Source: JBJHBP01 sp050485685 (lineage in GTDB: Bacteria; Pseudomonadota; Gammaproteobacteria; Steroidobacterales; Rariloculaceae). Taken from it: a stretch of 64,000 nucleotides of DNA. This document shows, one piece after another, positions 7,606-17,300 of the stretch (position 1 is its first letter; each line of letters opens with the position of its first letter). The translations under genes were made by a program, and so were the position numbers. The notes beneath the pieces are model-generated. The model made no database searches. It was not told the origin of the DNA and saw only the letters and a list, made by a program, of their open reading frames with translations. The stretch lies in contig JBJHBW010000001.1 in assembly GCA_050485685.1 (NCBI GenBank), positions 124,001-188,000 of the forward strand, read 5' to 3'.

Positions 7606-8949
7606 TCAATCCGTGCCGGGAGCTGTGCGGGGCATTGTGCTGTCAAAGCCCTTGAGGGGCAAGCGCTCACCGGGTTCGGCCAACTGCTCGCTGATCACTT
7701 CGAAATTGCGCCGCGTCGCGCCCTGGCCGCGCAACACCACCTGTTTCGCCGCGGCACCCATCGCCCTGCGCTTCTCTGCATCAGCGGCCAGCATGGTCAG
7801 CGCACCGGCCAGCGTGTCCGCATCGCGCACCTCAAGGGCTCCGCCGGCCGCCAGCAGATCGGCGACCGTATCGCGAAAACTGTAGTTCCATGGTCCGAAC
7901 AGAACCGGAATGCCGGCCACCGCGGGCTCCATGAAGTTATGCCCGCCCTTGTTGCTGCCGCGATAGAACAGGCTGCCACCCACGAACGCGATATCGGCCA
8001 GGGTATACATTCTGGCCAGCTCGCCCAGCGTGTCGACGATCAGCACCCATCCCGGCGGCGCACTCTGCCCGGCATCCAGCTCACTTCTGAGTACTGCCGG
8101 GATGTTGTGCGACCGCACGCCGGCCACCACGCGATCGGCGTCAGCCGGATAGCGCGGCACGATGATCAGACGAAGATTCGGGTGCTGCGCCTGAACCGCC
8201 CGAAACGCCTCCAGCACGACCGCATCTTCACCGTGGTGCAGGCTGCCGCCTATCACGACCAGATCGTCGTCACTGTAACCGAGTGCGGCACGCAGGCCGT
8301 CACGCGTTGCGTCGCGCACCGGCACTGTCTGGTCGTATTTCATGTTTCCGGTCGCCGCAACTCGCTGCGCCGGAATACCCAGGCCAAGAAATCGTTCCCT
8401 GAACTCGGCATTCTGCGTCAGCAGCACAGCGTTGCGGCGCAGCACGCGCGGAACGATGCGTGTCATCGCAAGCCGGCGCGCGGATCGCTCCGAAACCCGC
8501 GCATTGACGACCACCACAGGCACGGATCGCGATTCGGCGGCAAGCAGCAGATTCGGCCAGAAGTCCGACTCTGCGATGACGATGAGCCCCGGCGCGATGC
8601 GATCGAATGCGCGACGCACCGTAAACGAGAAATCAAAAGGCAGAACCATCACATTGTGATGCGGCCACGCCTTGCGCGCGGCAGCGACACCGGTGGACGT
8701 GAACGCTGAAATGGTCAGCGGTACGTCGGGCATCTCGCGTTCCAATACTGCGATCAGCGGCCGCAACAGCGTGATTTCCCCTACGGAGGATCCGTGCAGC
8801 CAGATGCCTGAAGGTCCGGCAGGCGGAGGTCGCCGGCCGAACCGCGCTTGCAGATGCCGCCATTCCCCGGTTTTCACCAGCCTGTAAAGCCACCATGGCG
8901 ATGTCACCAGCGCGATCAGCAGCCACGCCAGATCGACGACAAACCTCAT
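7606..8949 (-). CDS. Kdo transferase paralogue, copy 2 (divergent)
   Basis: A 447-residue GT30 protein beginning MRFVVDLAWLLIALV, an N-terminal membrane anchor. An upstream in-frame Met at 8997 adds 16 residues with no family character. Family motifs are present but altered: LHGSSVGEITLL keeps the catalytic Glu, AESDFWPN and TGNMKYD are kept, the usual STHxGEE is SLHHGEDA, and PRHPERF is changed to PRYPADADR. The nucleotide site has an insertion (FYRGSNKGGHNFMEP). It begins the run of tightly spaced Kdo genes, 2 bases before kdsA. A specialised acceptor or donor (a second Kdo, or Ko) is possible; sequence alone does not decide it. Confidence 0.85.
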   Translation of the reverse strand: MRFVVDLAWLLIALVTSPWWLYRLVKTGEWRHLQARFGRRPPPAGPSGIWLHGSSVGEITLLRPLIAVLEREMPDVPLTISAFTSTGVAAARKAWPHHNVMVLPFDFSFTVRRAFDRIAPGLIVIAESDFWPNLLLAAESRSVPVVVVNARVSERSARRLAMTRIVPRVLRRNAVLLTQNAEFRERFLGLGIPAQRVAATGNMKYDQTVPVRDATRDGLRAALGYSDDDLVVIGGSLHHGEDAVVLEAFRAVQAQHPNLRLIIVPRYPADADRVVAGVRSHNIPAVLRSELDAGQSAPPGWVLIVDTLGELARMYTLADIAFVGGSLFYRGSNKGGHNFMEPAVAGIPVLFGPWNYSFRDTVADLLAAGGALEVRDADTLAGALTMLAADAEKRRAMGAAAKQVVLRGQGATRRNFEVISEQLAEPGERLPLKGFDSTMPRTAPGTD

Positions 8950-9048
8950 GGCGGCGCTACCGCTGGTGCACCGGCACTGCCACGATCTGTCCGGCACGCC
9001 TGAGAACAGCGGCAGGACCTGGCAGTGGCACGACCGGAGCCAGGCAGT

Positions 9049-9369
9049 TCAGTGTCTCGAACCAGCAGCCAGCACGTCGGCACGGCTCTGATAGCGCGCC
9101 AGCACTTCCTCGAAGAGCTTTGCCTTGCTCTGTGTTCTGGCATTGGTGTCGGCGCGCGCGCCCTTCTTGGTACCGGTACGTTCGCGTGCCGCCAGTCGCT
9201 GGCGCTTGTACAGGTCGCGGTATTTGTCCCGCAGCGCGCGCGCGCGCTTGATCTTGTCCCTGAGCTGCGACGCCGAATGTGCGCTGATGTTATCGGCCAG
9301 ACTTGCTTCGAACAGTGCCAGCTCTGTTGCGTTGCACAACGCGCGGGCATGGTTGCGGTTATACGCCAT
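9049..9369 (-). CDS. Small basic coiled-coil-like protein of unknown function
   Basis: A 106-residue protein starting at MAYNRNHARALCNATE. The ATG at 9369 has AGGAG 9 bases upstream, which decides it against an ATG at 9414. The sequence is helical and very rich in Arg, Lys and Ala (DKIKRARALRDKYRDLYKRQR, then a basic linker with TGTKKGAR). No signal peptide or membrane segment is visible. It lies 99 bases upstream of waaA-2 on the same strand and may be co-transcribed. I do not recognise the family. The basic composition would allow nucleic-acid binding, but that is only a possibility. Confidence 0.7.
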   Translation of the reverse strand: MAYNRNHARALCNATELALFEASLADNISAHSASQLRDKIKRARALRDKYRDLYKRQRLAARERTGTKKGARADTNARTQSKAKLFEEVLARYQSRADVLAAGSRH

Positions 9370-9630
9370 CGTTTCGGACTCCTGGAAGACAGGGCTCGGT
9401 GCTCCATTATGCACGATGCATGACGGCCGGGTTCTGGCGTAAACTCATGCACCTTCGACGACGAGCCCGCCGGGACACGCCTTCCGGGGCGCCAGCCGGC
9501 AACGGTAACAGGCAAAACCGGACCATCCCGGGCTTGCGGTCTCAGCAGATGTTCTAAACAGCGCGCGCGACTGGCGCGAGTGGCTTGCGCCTCCCTGTCA
9601 GGCCCCCGATTCATGCGAGGAAGTTCAGTC

Positions 9631-10977
9631 ATGACCGCCCAGATTTCCACCGATGCCCTGCGCGAACGGCTGCAGCAGAACAACCTCGAAGGCATACGCC
9701 TGGCACTCACCGAAGTGCATGCCGCCGATATTGCCGCGTGCATCGCCGAAATGGAGCCGCAGGAGACGGCCGAGGTGCTGCGCTTGCTGCCCGATCGCCG
9801 CAAGGCCAGCGTGTTTGGCTATCTCGATCCTGACGACCAGGTCGATGCGGCCCGTGTGCTGACACGAGCGGAGCTTGCGCGCATCGTCACCGAAATGAAC
9901 TCGGACGAGCGCGCCGACCTGCTCAACGAGCTGTCGGAAGAACAGCGCGAGGCGCTGCTGCCGGCCCTGGCCCAGGCCGAGCGAGAGGATATCCGCCGCC
10001 TTGCCTCGTACGAGGAAGACACGGCCGGCGCGATCATGTCATCGGACTATGCCACGATCGCCGAAAGTCAGACCGCGGCCGAGGCCATTGAAAAGCTGCG
10101 GCGCGAAGCTCCCGACAAGGAGACCATTTATCGAGCCTACGTCATCGATAATGACCGGCGCCTGATCGGGTCGGTGCGCCTGCAGGACCTCATCCTTGCA
10201 CCATCGCGGGCAACGGTCGGGCGACTGATGGACCGTCACCCGATTGCGGTGCACGTGGACGACGACCAGGAGCATGTGGCCGGCCAGATCGCGAAGTACG
10301 ACATGCTCGCCATCCCGGTTGTCGACAGCGACGACCGTCTGGTCGGCATCGTGACTCACGACGACGCCATCGACGTCCTGCAGGAAGAGGCCACGGAGGA
10401 CTTCCAGAAGGTCGGCACGGTCTCCAGGCTCGTCACCAATGTTCGCGATGCAGGCGTGCTGATGCTTTACCGTGCACGCATCGTATGGCTGGTTGCACTG
10501 GTGTTCGGCAACATTTTCTCCGGTGCCGGCATCGCCGCCTTCGAGGAAACCATTGCCGCCTACCTCGCGCTGCTGTTCTTCCTTCCCATACTGATCGCAT
10601 CGGGCGGCAATGCAGGGTCGCAGTCCGCCACACTGATGGTGCGCGCTCTGGCCACCGGCGACGTACAGATGAAGGACTGGGGCAACATGATCGGCCGGGA
10701 GCTGCTGGTCGCCGCCCTGCTGGGACTGTCCATGGCCCTGGCCGTATCCCTGATCGGCGTCGTGCGCGGTGGTCCGGAGATCGCCGTGGTCGTATCCGCG
10801 GCGATGATTCTGATCGTCATCACCGGCAGCACTATCGGCATGACCTTGCCGTTTGTCCTCACGCGACTGGGCTTTGACCCGGCGACCGCAAGTGCGCCGC
10901 TGATCACGTCCATAGCGGACATCGCGGGGGTGCTGATCTACTTCGCGATCGCCTCGGCTTTTCTGCCCATGCCGTAG
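9631..10977 (+). CDS. mgtE: Magnesium transporter MgtE
   Basis: A 448-residue protein starting MTAQISTDAL; GAGGA lies about 9 bases before the ATG at 9631, whereas earlier in-frame ATGs lack such a site. The architecture is the MgtE N-terminal helical domain (to about residue 115), two CBS domains (about 120-250, with IPVVDSDDRLVGIVTHDD) and five transmembrane helices (about 275-445). The pore signature SGGNAGSQSATLMVRALA is intact. It would be a Mg2+-gated channel in the inner membrane. The 261 bases upstream show no riboswitch I can support. Its 3' end overlaps the convergent EAL gene by 40 bases. Confidence 0.95.
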   Translation: MTAQISTDALRERLQQNNLEGIRLALTEVHAADIAACIAEMEPQETAEVLRLLPDRRKASVFGYLDPDDQVDAARVLTRAELARIVTEMNSDERADLLNELSEEQREALLPALAQAEREDIRRLASYEEDTAGAIMSSDYATIAESQTAAEAIEKLRREAPDKETIYRAYVIDNDRRLIGSVRLQDLILAPSRATVGRLMDRHPIAVHVDDDQEHVAGQIAKYDMLAIPVVDSDDRLVGIVTHDDAIDVLQEEATEDFQKVGTVSRLVTNVRDAGVLMLYRARIVWLVALVFGNIFSGAGIAAFEETIAAYLALLFFLPILIASGGNAGSQSATLMVRALATGDVQMKDWGNMIGRELLVAALLGLSMALAVSLIGVVRGGPEIAVVVSAAMILIVITGSTIGMTLPFVLTRLGFDPATASAPLITSIADIAGVLIYFAIASAFLPMP

Positions 10978-12389
10978 GGCACGGCCCCTTTTCCGCCGGC
11001 GGGCGGCCGCTGCCCGGCATCTGCACGGGAAGTGCCCCGCGTCCTGGCTTCCATCGCCAGTGTGGCTACGGTGTAGCTGTTGATCCAGTCGAACACCATT
11101 TCCGCGCGCATGGGGCGGGCGATATAGAACCCCTGTGCGACCTCACAGCCGAGCCGGGATATCACCGCCAGATTCTCGGCGCTGTCCACCCCTTCGGCGA
11201 CCACCCGCATGCCCAGCGCATGGCCAAGTTCCACGACGCTGCGCACGATCTCCCTGTCCTTCTCATCGGCGGCAATCGTCGATACGAAGTGACGGTCCAC
11301 CTTGATCTCTGTCGCCGGAATTTCTTTCAGATAAGTCAGCGACGAATACCCTTTACCGAAGTCGTCTATCGCGACATCAATGCCCATTTCGCGCAATCGC
11401 TCCAGACTGTCGGGCGTTGCACCGGAACTCTGGACCAGACTGTCTTCGGTGATCTCTATGGTCAGAGTCATGCCGTACGCGGCCAGCGACTCCGTCAGTT
11501 TCTGCACACGCGGTTCCAGCTCCCTGTGTGTCAGCACCTGCGGCGAAACGTTGATCGCAATGGAGAACGGCTTGGACAGCGCAGCCCACGCGCGCGCATG
11601 CTGCTCAACGTTATCGAACACGCACCAGGTCAGCGGCACAATACAGCCGCCTCGCTCGGCAATCGGAATGAATTCTTCCGGGGGCACGAAGTGACCGGAC
11701 CGGTTCCGCCAGCGCACCAGCGATTCCAGTCCGGATATCCTTCCAGTACCCAGATCCAGCTTCGGCTGGTAGAAGACCTGAAGTTCGCCCTGACGCACCG
11801 CGCGTTCCAGGTCGCTCTCCATCTTCCACATGGTCGCGTGCTGCTGGGTGGAATCCGGCTGATAGATGTCGAACGTGAGTTCGTTATCGCGCGCGCTCTT
11901 CAATGCAAGTTCGGCACGGCGGAAAAGGCTGGCCGCATCATCGGCATGGGTGGGATAGACCGACACACCCAGGGTGAGATCCACCAGAAACCGGTCGCCT
12001 CCGACCCTGAAGCGGGGCTGGCTGCGTTCAGCCAGTTCAGCGGCAACGTCCACAACAGCCGAGACACTGGAGAGGCGCAGCAGCACCGCGAACCGGCGTT
12101 CCGACAATCGTATTACCGGCGTACCTGGCGGCAGGTGCTCGCGCAACTGCGACGTGTAACGGGCACAGAACGTACTGGAGGTTTCGTGACCGAAAGTGCT
12201 GCTGATGCGATTGAATGCGTCCAGCTGTCCGAGTATCAGACCCGTCAGTTGATTACCGTCGCGTTCACTGAGGTAGCGCTGTATGAAGCGCAGGCTCGCA
12301 TTGGCCCTGGTGCCGCTGCGTGTTGCGTACTCAGTGCTGATTCCGTCCGACTCCGAAGCTGACACCTGGACAATTCCTGCAACCGTCAT
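10938..12389 (-). CDS. Degenerate GGDEF plus EAL domain protein (probable c-di-GMP phosphodiesterase)
   Basis: A 483-residue cytoplasmic protein with no membrane segment. Residues about 35-180 form a GGDEF-like domain whose active-site loop reads LSERRFAVLL, so it cannot be a diguanylate cyclase. Residues about 195-435 form an EAL domain with the catalytic set intact: Glu in GLESLVRW, Asn in INVSPQ, Glu in IEITED, the Asp pair in AIDDFGKGYSSL, Lys in IKVDRHFV, and Glu in VAEGVDS. Hydrolysis of cyclic di-GMP is therefore expected. A basic, Gly/Ala-rich tail follows and overlaps mgtE antisense. Two dyad-like 14-bp repeats lie just upstream of the start. No sensor domain is visible, so the input signal is unknown. 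Confidence 0.88.
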   Translation of the reverse strand: MTVAGIVQVSASESDGISTEYATRSGTRANASLRFIQRYLSERDGNQLTGLILGQLDAFNRISSTFGHETSSTFCARYTSQLREHLPPGTPVIRLSERRFAVLLRLSSVSAVVDVAAELAERSQPRFRVGGDRFLVDLTLGVSVYPTHADDAASLFRRAELALKSARDNELTFDIYQPDSTQQHATMWKMESDLERAVRQGELQVFYQPKLDLGTGRISGLESLVRWRNRSGHFVPPEEFIPIAERGGCIVPLTWCVFDNVEQHARAWAALSKPFSIAINVSPQVLTHRELEPRVQKLTESLAAYGMTLTIEITEDSLVQSSGATPDSLERLREMGIDVAIDDFGKGYSSLTYLKEIPATEIKVDRHFVSTIAADEKDREIVRSVVELGHALGMRVVAEGVDSAENLAVISRLGCEVAQGFYIARPMRAEMVFDWINSYTVATLAMEARTRGTSRADAGQRPPAGGKGAVPYGMGRKAEAIAK

Positions 12390-12392
12390 CCG

Positions 12393-12427
12393 TTCCCATT
12401 TTCGGGCCGTTCATTCCCGTTTTCGGG
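12393..12427 (-). promoter_or_regulatory. Two 14-bp direct repeats 21 bp apart upstream of the EAL gene
   Basis: TTCCCATTTTCGGG (12393-12406) and TTCCCGTTTTCGGG (12414-12427) differ at one base. Each is itself a near-perfect dyad (CCCG, four T, CGGG), and they start exactly 21 bp apart, two turns of B-DNA. They end 3 bases from the EAL-protein start codon. This geometry suggests a binding site for a dimeric regulator; no regulator is identifiable. Confidence 0.5.
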
Positions 12428-12514
12428 GACTTTTTAACACGAACAGGAACATCGGGCTGTGAGGCAGGTCACGGCCGGGCGGCCTGGCAGGCACAGTTGG
12501 AAGTGCAACGCAGA

Positions 12515-12976
12515 TCAGTCGGTCAGCTGCAGGGCCAGCCAGTCGGCTACCAGCGCTGGCGCTGACCCGTTCGCAATCGCCACTACAACGTTGAGTCGCA
12601 ACAGCACCTGGCCGGGTTTGCGCTGTTCCACGGCATCGAGGTGAACCTCGGCACGGATCTGACTGCCGGATTTCAGCGGCGCCGGAAAACGCACCCGGTC
12701 AAAGCCGTAGTTCAGCACCATACTCATGGTATCCAGGCGCGGCACCAGCGGCAGGCAGAGCCGCACGATCAGCGACAGCGTCAGCAGACCGTGCGCGATC
12801 GTGGTACCGAAAGGCGTCTGCCGGGCACGCTCGGGATCCACATGAATGAACTGGTGGTCTTCGGTGACATCCGCAAACTCACTGATTCGCTGCTGATCCA
12901 CGACCATCCAGTCCGACCTGCCCAGCGACTGACCGACCATGGCATCCAGTTGTGCACGGGTTACTGTCTTTTGCAT
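12515..12976 (-). CDS. MaoC-like hotdog-fold enoyl-CoA hydratase
   Basis: A single-domain MaoC-type dehydratase of 153 residues. Two in-frame ATGs exist; the one at 12976 (MQKTVTRAQL) has GAGGGA about 9 bases upstream, while for the ATG at 12985 that site abuts the start codon. The hydratase motif is present: FADVTEDHQFIHVDPERA with the catalytic Asp and His, followed by FGTTIAHGLLTLSL. The rest (NYGFDRVRFPAPLKSGSQIRA) matches the R-specific enoyl-CoA hydratase family. It would hydrate trans-2-enoyl-CoA in the cytoplasm. No PHA-synthesis gene is nearby, so the pathway is open. It is divergent from the DUF1015 gene. Confidence 0.88.
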   Translation of the reverse strand: MQKTVTRAQLDAMVGQSLGRSDWMVVDQQRISEFADVTEDHQFIHVDPERARQTPFGTTIAHGLLTLSLIVRLCLPLVPRLDTMSMVLNYGFDRVRFPAPLKSGSQIRAEVHLDAVEQRKPGQVLLRLNVVVAIANGSAPALVADWLALQLTD

Positions 12977-13050
12977 CTGTGTCATTCCCTCAGGCGCTGC
13001 AAAGCCCGATTGTCATGTATTGCCGTGCGAATTACGCGTCGCTGTGCGCA

Positions 13051-13080
13051 TCGGCAAACCGGCGTCCGTCAACTTATAAT
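13051..13080 (+). promoter_or_regulatory. Promoter with consensus -10 box, predicted leaderless
   Basis: A perfect TATAAT at 13075-13080 ends 6 bases before the ATG at 13087. TCGGCA at 13051-13056 is a weak -35 with an 18-base spacer. The start site is predicted at or within a base or two of the A of the ATG. Confidence 0.6.
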
Positions 13081-13086
13081 GCACGG

Positions 13087-14334
13087 ATGAAAAACAATGA
13101 GCACCCGCTTGCGCGGCCGTTTGCCGCGCTAAGACCCGAAGCCGATCAGGCCGGAAATGTCATCGCACCACCCTACGATGTCATAGACACCGCCGAAGCC
13201 CGGCAGCTGGCCGCAGATCGTCCGTGGTCGTTCCTGCATATTTCACGCCCTGAGATCGATCTGCCTGAAGGCACCGATCCATACAGCGATCAGGTGTATG
13301 CCGCCGGTGCAGCCTGTCTGCAACGTATGGTGCGCGAAGGAATCCTGGTTCGCGAGGCCGTCCCGTGCTTTTATGCCTACCGCCTGCGCGATGGCGATCA
13401 CACCCAGACAGGCATCGCTTTCACGGCATCCACGCGCGCCTATGAACAGAACCGGGTGCGCAAGCATGAATTCACGCGGCCGGAAAAAGAAAACGATCGG
13501 GTACGCAATATTCTGGCGCTCGATGCGCAGACCGGTCCTGTTCTTTGCGCCTACAAGGCCGACCCGGACCTCGACCGGCCTCTGGCCGAGGCCACGTCCG
13601 GCACGCCGTTGCTTGATGCCGAAGGGCCGAACGGCGTGCAGCACACGATCTGGCGCATCGACGCGCCGGACACGATTCGCACGCTGGAGCAGGCACTGAA
13701 TCGCCACGAGGCCATCTACATTGCCGACGGCCATCACCGCGCCGCCGCCGCGGCTCGCGTTGCACGGGAACGCGGCGGAAACGGTAACGGTGGCGGCGCT
13801 TACGATTATTTTCTGGTCGTCGCATTTGCCGATGACCAGATGCGTATCCTCGACTACAACCGCGTTGTGCGCGACCTGAACGGACTGACCGCGGATGAAT
13901 TCCTGGTGCGCACGCGGAAAATATTCGGCGTACAACCAGCGTCCGAACCCGTGGCACCCGATCGTGCCGGCACCTTCGGCATGTATCTCGACGGCCGCTG
14001 GTATCGGCTGACCCTGAAACATGACGCGGACGCCGGCAACGACCCGGTGGCCAGCCTGGATGTCAGCCAGTTGCAGAACCGCCTTCTGCACCCGGTGCTT
14101 GGCATCGAGAATCCGCGAACCGATCCGCGTATAGATTTCGTCGGTGGTATCCGTGGCCTTGGCGAACTGCAAAGGCGCGTGGACAGCGGCAGGGCGGCGG
14201 TCGCACTTTCCATGTTCGCGACCCGCATGGATCAGCTCATGGCGGTGGCCGACGCGGGACTGGCCATGCCGCCGAAGTCCACGTGGTTTGAACCCAAGCT
14301 CGCGGACGGTCTGCTGTCACATCAGCTGAGCTGA
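13087..14334 (+). CDS. DUF1015 family protein
   Basis: The 415-residue protein starts MKNNEHPLARPFAALRPE; the 45 residues upstream in frame are not conserved-looking and precede the predicted transcription start. The N-terminal motif FAALRP, then IAPPYDVID, and the internal LYIADGHHRAAAA-like segment (IYIADGHHRAAAAARVA) identify DUF1015. No catalytic role is established for this family, which is often found near serine or one-carbon biosynthesis genes; no such neighbour is seen here. It is soluble, with no signal peptide. A perfect TATAAT box lies 6 bases before the start, so the mRNA is probably leaderless. The gene converges on uvrA. Confidence 0.9.
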   Translation: MKNNEHPLARPFAALRPEADQAGNVIAPPYDVIDTAEARQLAADRPWSFLHISRPEIDLPEGTDPYSDQVYAAGAACLQRMVREGILVREAVPCFYAYRLRDGDHTQTGIAFTASTRAYEQNRVRKHEFTRPEKENDRVRNILALDAQTGPVLCAYKADPDLDRPLAEATSGTPLLDAEGPNGVQHTIWRIDAPDTIRTLEQALNRHEAIYIADGHHRAAAAARVARERGGNGNGGGAYDYFLVVAFADDQMRILDYNRVVRDLNGLTADEFLVRTRKIFGVQPASEPVAPDRAGTFGMYLDGRWYRLTLKHDADAGNDPVASLDVSQLQNRLLHPVLGIENPRTDPRIDFVGGIRGLGELQRRVDSGRAAVALSMFATRMDQLMAVADAGLAMPPKSTWFEPKLADGLLSHQLS

Positions 14335-14389
14335 ACCGACAGCATCGGGCAGGGCCTCACCCGACTTGATAGACCCATTGACGTTGCGA

Positions 14390-17300
14390 TCAGCCGGCAC
14401 GGGCGGCGAGAAAGGCCGCCAGTGCGCGGGCTGTGTGTGAGCGCCGTCGTGCAAGCTGCTCCGGCGTGCCACGGGCAACGACGCGTCCACCCCTGTCACC
14501 GCCTTCCGGACCGATGTCCACGACCCAGTCCGCCTCGGCAATCACGTCCAGATTGTGCTCGATGACGATCACGCTGTGACCGGCGTCGACCAGTCTGTGC
14601 AGAACACCGGTGAGTTTCGCGACGTCCGCGATGTGCAGTCCTATGGTCGGCTCGTCCAGGACATAAAGCGTTGGCTCGTACCCGGCGCGGCGCGAAGTGG
14701 CGGGCGCCGCGCGGGCAAGTTCCGTCACCAGCTTCACACGCTGGGCTTCGCCGCCGGACAGCGTCGGACTGGGCTGCCCCAACGTCAGATAACCCAGCCC
14801 CACATCGTTCAGCAGCGCCAGCGCGTGTGAAATACGCGTGTGCGATGCGAAGAAAGCCATCGCATCCTCGACCGTCATGGCGAGCACATCGGCGATGCTG
14901 CGGCCTCGCACGGTCACTTCGCGCGTTTCAAAGTTGAAACGTGCACCGTTGCAGCGTTCGCAGTTCACCCGCACATCCGGCAGAAAACTCATCTCGATCT
15001 TTCTGACACCCTGTCCTTCGCAGGCCTCGCAGCGTCCGCCCGCGACGTTGAATGAAAAACGCCCGGCCGCATAACCGCGCAGACGGGCCTCGGTAGTATT
15101 CGCGAACAGCTTGCGCACGTCGTCCCAGATGCCCACATAGGTGGCCGGGCACGATCGCGGCGTGCGGCCTATCGGCGTCTGATCGACCTGCAGTACGCGA
15201 CGGATGGCCTGATCACCTTCGAACGACGCACAGTCAACCGGCCCGACCGCAGACCTGCGCCGCTGCGCCAGCCGCCGCGACACGTTCTGAAACACGATGT
15301 CGCGCACCAGCGTACTCTTGCCGCTGCCGCTGACGCCGGTCACGCACACCAGTCGCTGCAGCGGCAGCTGCACATCCACGTCACGGAGATTGTGGCGCCT
15401 GGCGCCGCGGATGATCAGGTGTGTATCAGACGCCGGCCTTGCGACCGGTCGTCGCTGGTTGACCGGATGGCGCGGCGGTGATGCCAGCACCTGACCTGTG
15501 ACGGACCTTTCCGCACGCAGCAGCCCCGACAGCGTTCCGGTCGCGACCACCTCTCCTCCACGACTACCGGCGCCGGGACCCAGATCGATCAGATGCTCCG
15601 CACTGCGAATCGTGTCCTCGTCGTGCTCCACAACGACGACGGTGTTGCCCTTGCGCGTCAGCCGGGTGATGGTCTGAAGCAGCAAGGCATTGTCGCGCGG
15701 ATGCAGCCCTATGGTCGGCTCGTCCAGGATGTAGCACACGCCCTGCAGGCTGGAACCGAGCTGGGCCGCCAGCCGGATGCGTTGCGCCTCGCCACCTGAC
15801 AGCGTCGGCGCGGCTCTGTCCAGCGTCAGATAGCCCAGCCCCACCTGCTCCAGAAAACCGAGACGGGCAGCGATTTCCGCCAGCACGTCGCGCGCGATCG
15901 CGCGCTCACGGGCATCGGGTTTCAGGCTCCTGAAGTACTGCCGCGCGTGACTGACCGACAGCGCGGCCAGATCGGCAATGCCGCGCTCGCGATAGCGCAC
16001 TGCAAGCGCCTCAGGACACAGCCGCCGACCGTCACAGTCGGGACAGACCTCAACCTGCTCGAACGTGGTGTCCAGCCACTCGCCTTCCTCGCCATCCTGA
16101 GCAGCGTCGAATCCGGCCAGCTTCACGCCGGTTCCGGAACACCCCTGGCACCAGCCATGACGGGAGTTGTATGAGAACAGGCGAGGATCCGGCGGCCGGA
16201 AACTGCGCGCACATTCAGGACAGGCGTGCAGTGTCGAGTACAGCACCTCCTCGCCGTATCCACCTCCCTGCCGTTCAACGAGCACCCGGACCAGTCCGTT
16301 GCCATAGGCCAGCGCAGCATCGATTGCCGCGCGCAGACTGTCTTCCTGATGCGGCCGTACGTCGAGTTCAGCCACCGGCAGATCGATATCGTGTTCACGA
16401 AAGCGCTCCAGGCGCGGCCACTTCGCTGTGGGCAGCATCTGCCCGTCCACACGAAGTTCCGCATATCCCCTGGCCGCAGCCCACGCGGCAAGGTCGGTGT
16501 AATACCCCTTGCGCGAGGTTACCAGCGGCGCGAGCAGCATCACCCGTCGCCCGCGCCATAGCCTCATCACTCCGGCAACGATCGAATCCACGCTCTGCGC
16601 ATTGATGGCAACGTTGCAGTCGGGGCAATACGGTATACCGAGCTTGACGAACAGCAGCCTGAGAAAGTGGTGGATCTCGGTCAGCGTTGCGACCGTACTG
16701 CGCGGTCCGCCACGGCTGGTGCGCTGTTCTATCGCAACCGTGGGCGGTATGCCATGCACCGCATCGACATCGGCGCGACTCGCCGGCGCGACGAACTGAC
16801 GCGCGTATGCGTTCAGCGATTCCAGATATCGACGCTGCCCTTCAGCGAACAGGATGTCGAACGCGACGGTACTCTTGCCGCTGCCGCTGACGCCGGTAAT
16901 CACGCTGAGCTGATTACGCGGAATGGAAACGCTGACGTTCTTCAGATTGTGCTCACGTGCATGCACGATCTCTATGGCCGATGACTGCACTGGCGCCGGT
17001 CGCTGCGATCCTGCGCGATCAGCGGCATGTGAGTGTGGCGCGTTCCGCTCAGCGACGGCAGGCAACGAACGCACGTCGGCCAGCGCATTCAGATACTCGC
17101 GTAACGCCAGTGCGGTGGGTGTCTGGCAGTCGCGCGCCAGCGTCCTGGGGCTGCACGCCGCAATCAGACGACCGCCGGCCTCGCCGCCTTCCGGACCAAG
17201 CTCCAGTATCCAGTCCGCACTGCGGATCACATCCAGATTGTGCTCTATGACCAGCACCGAATCGCCGCGCTCGACGAGGCGATTCAGCGCGGCGAGCAGT

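Noticed and set aside
9415..9630. Possible Mg2+-sensing riboswitch before mgtE
   Set aside because: The interval is short and I find no recognisable M-box-like conserved core; a covariance-model search would settle it.
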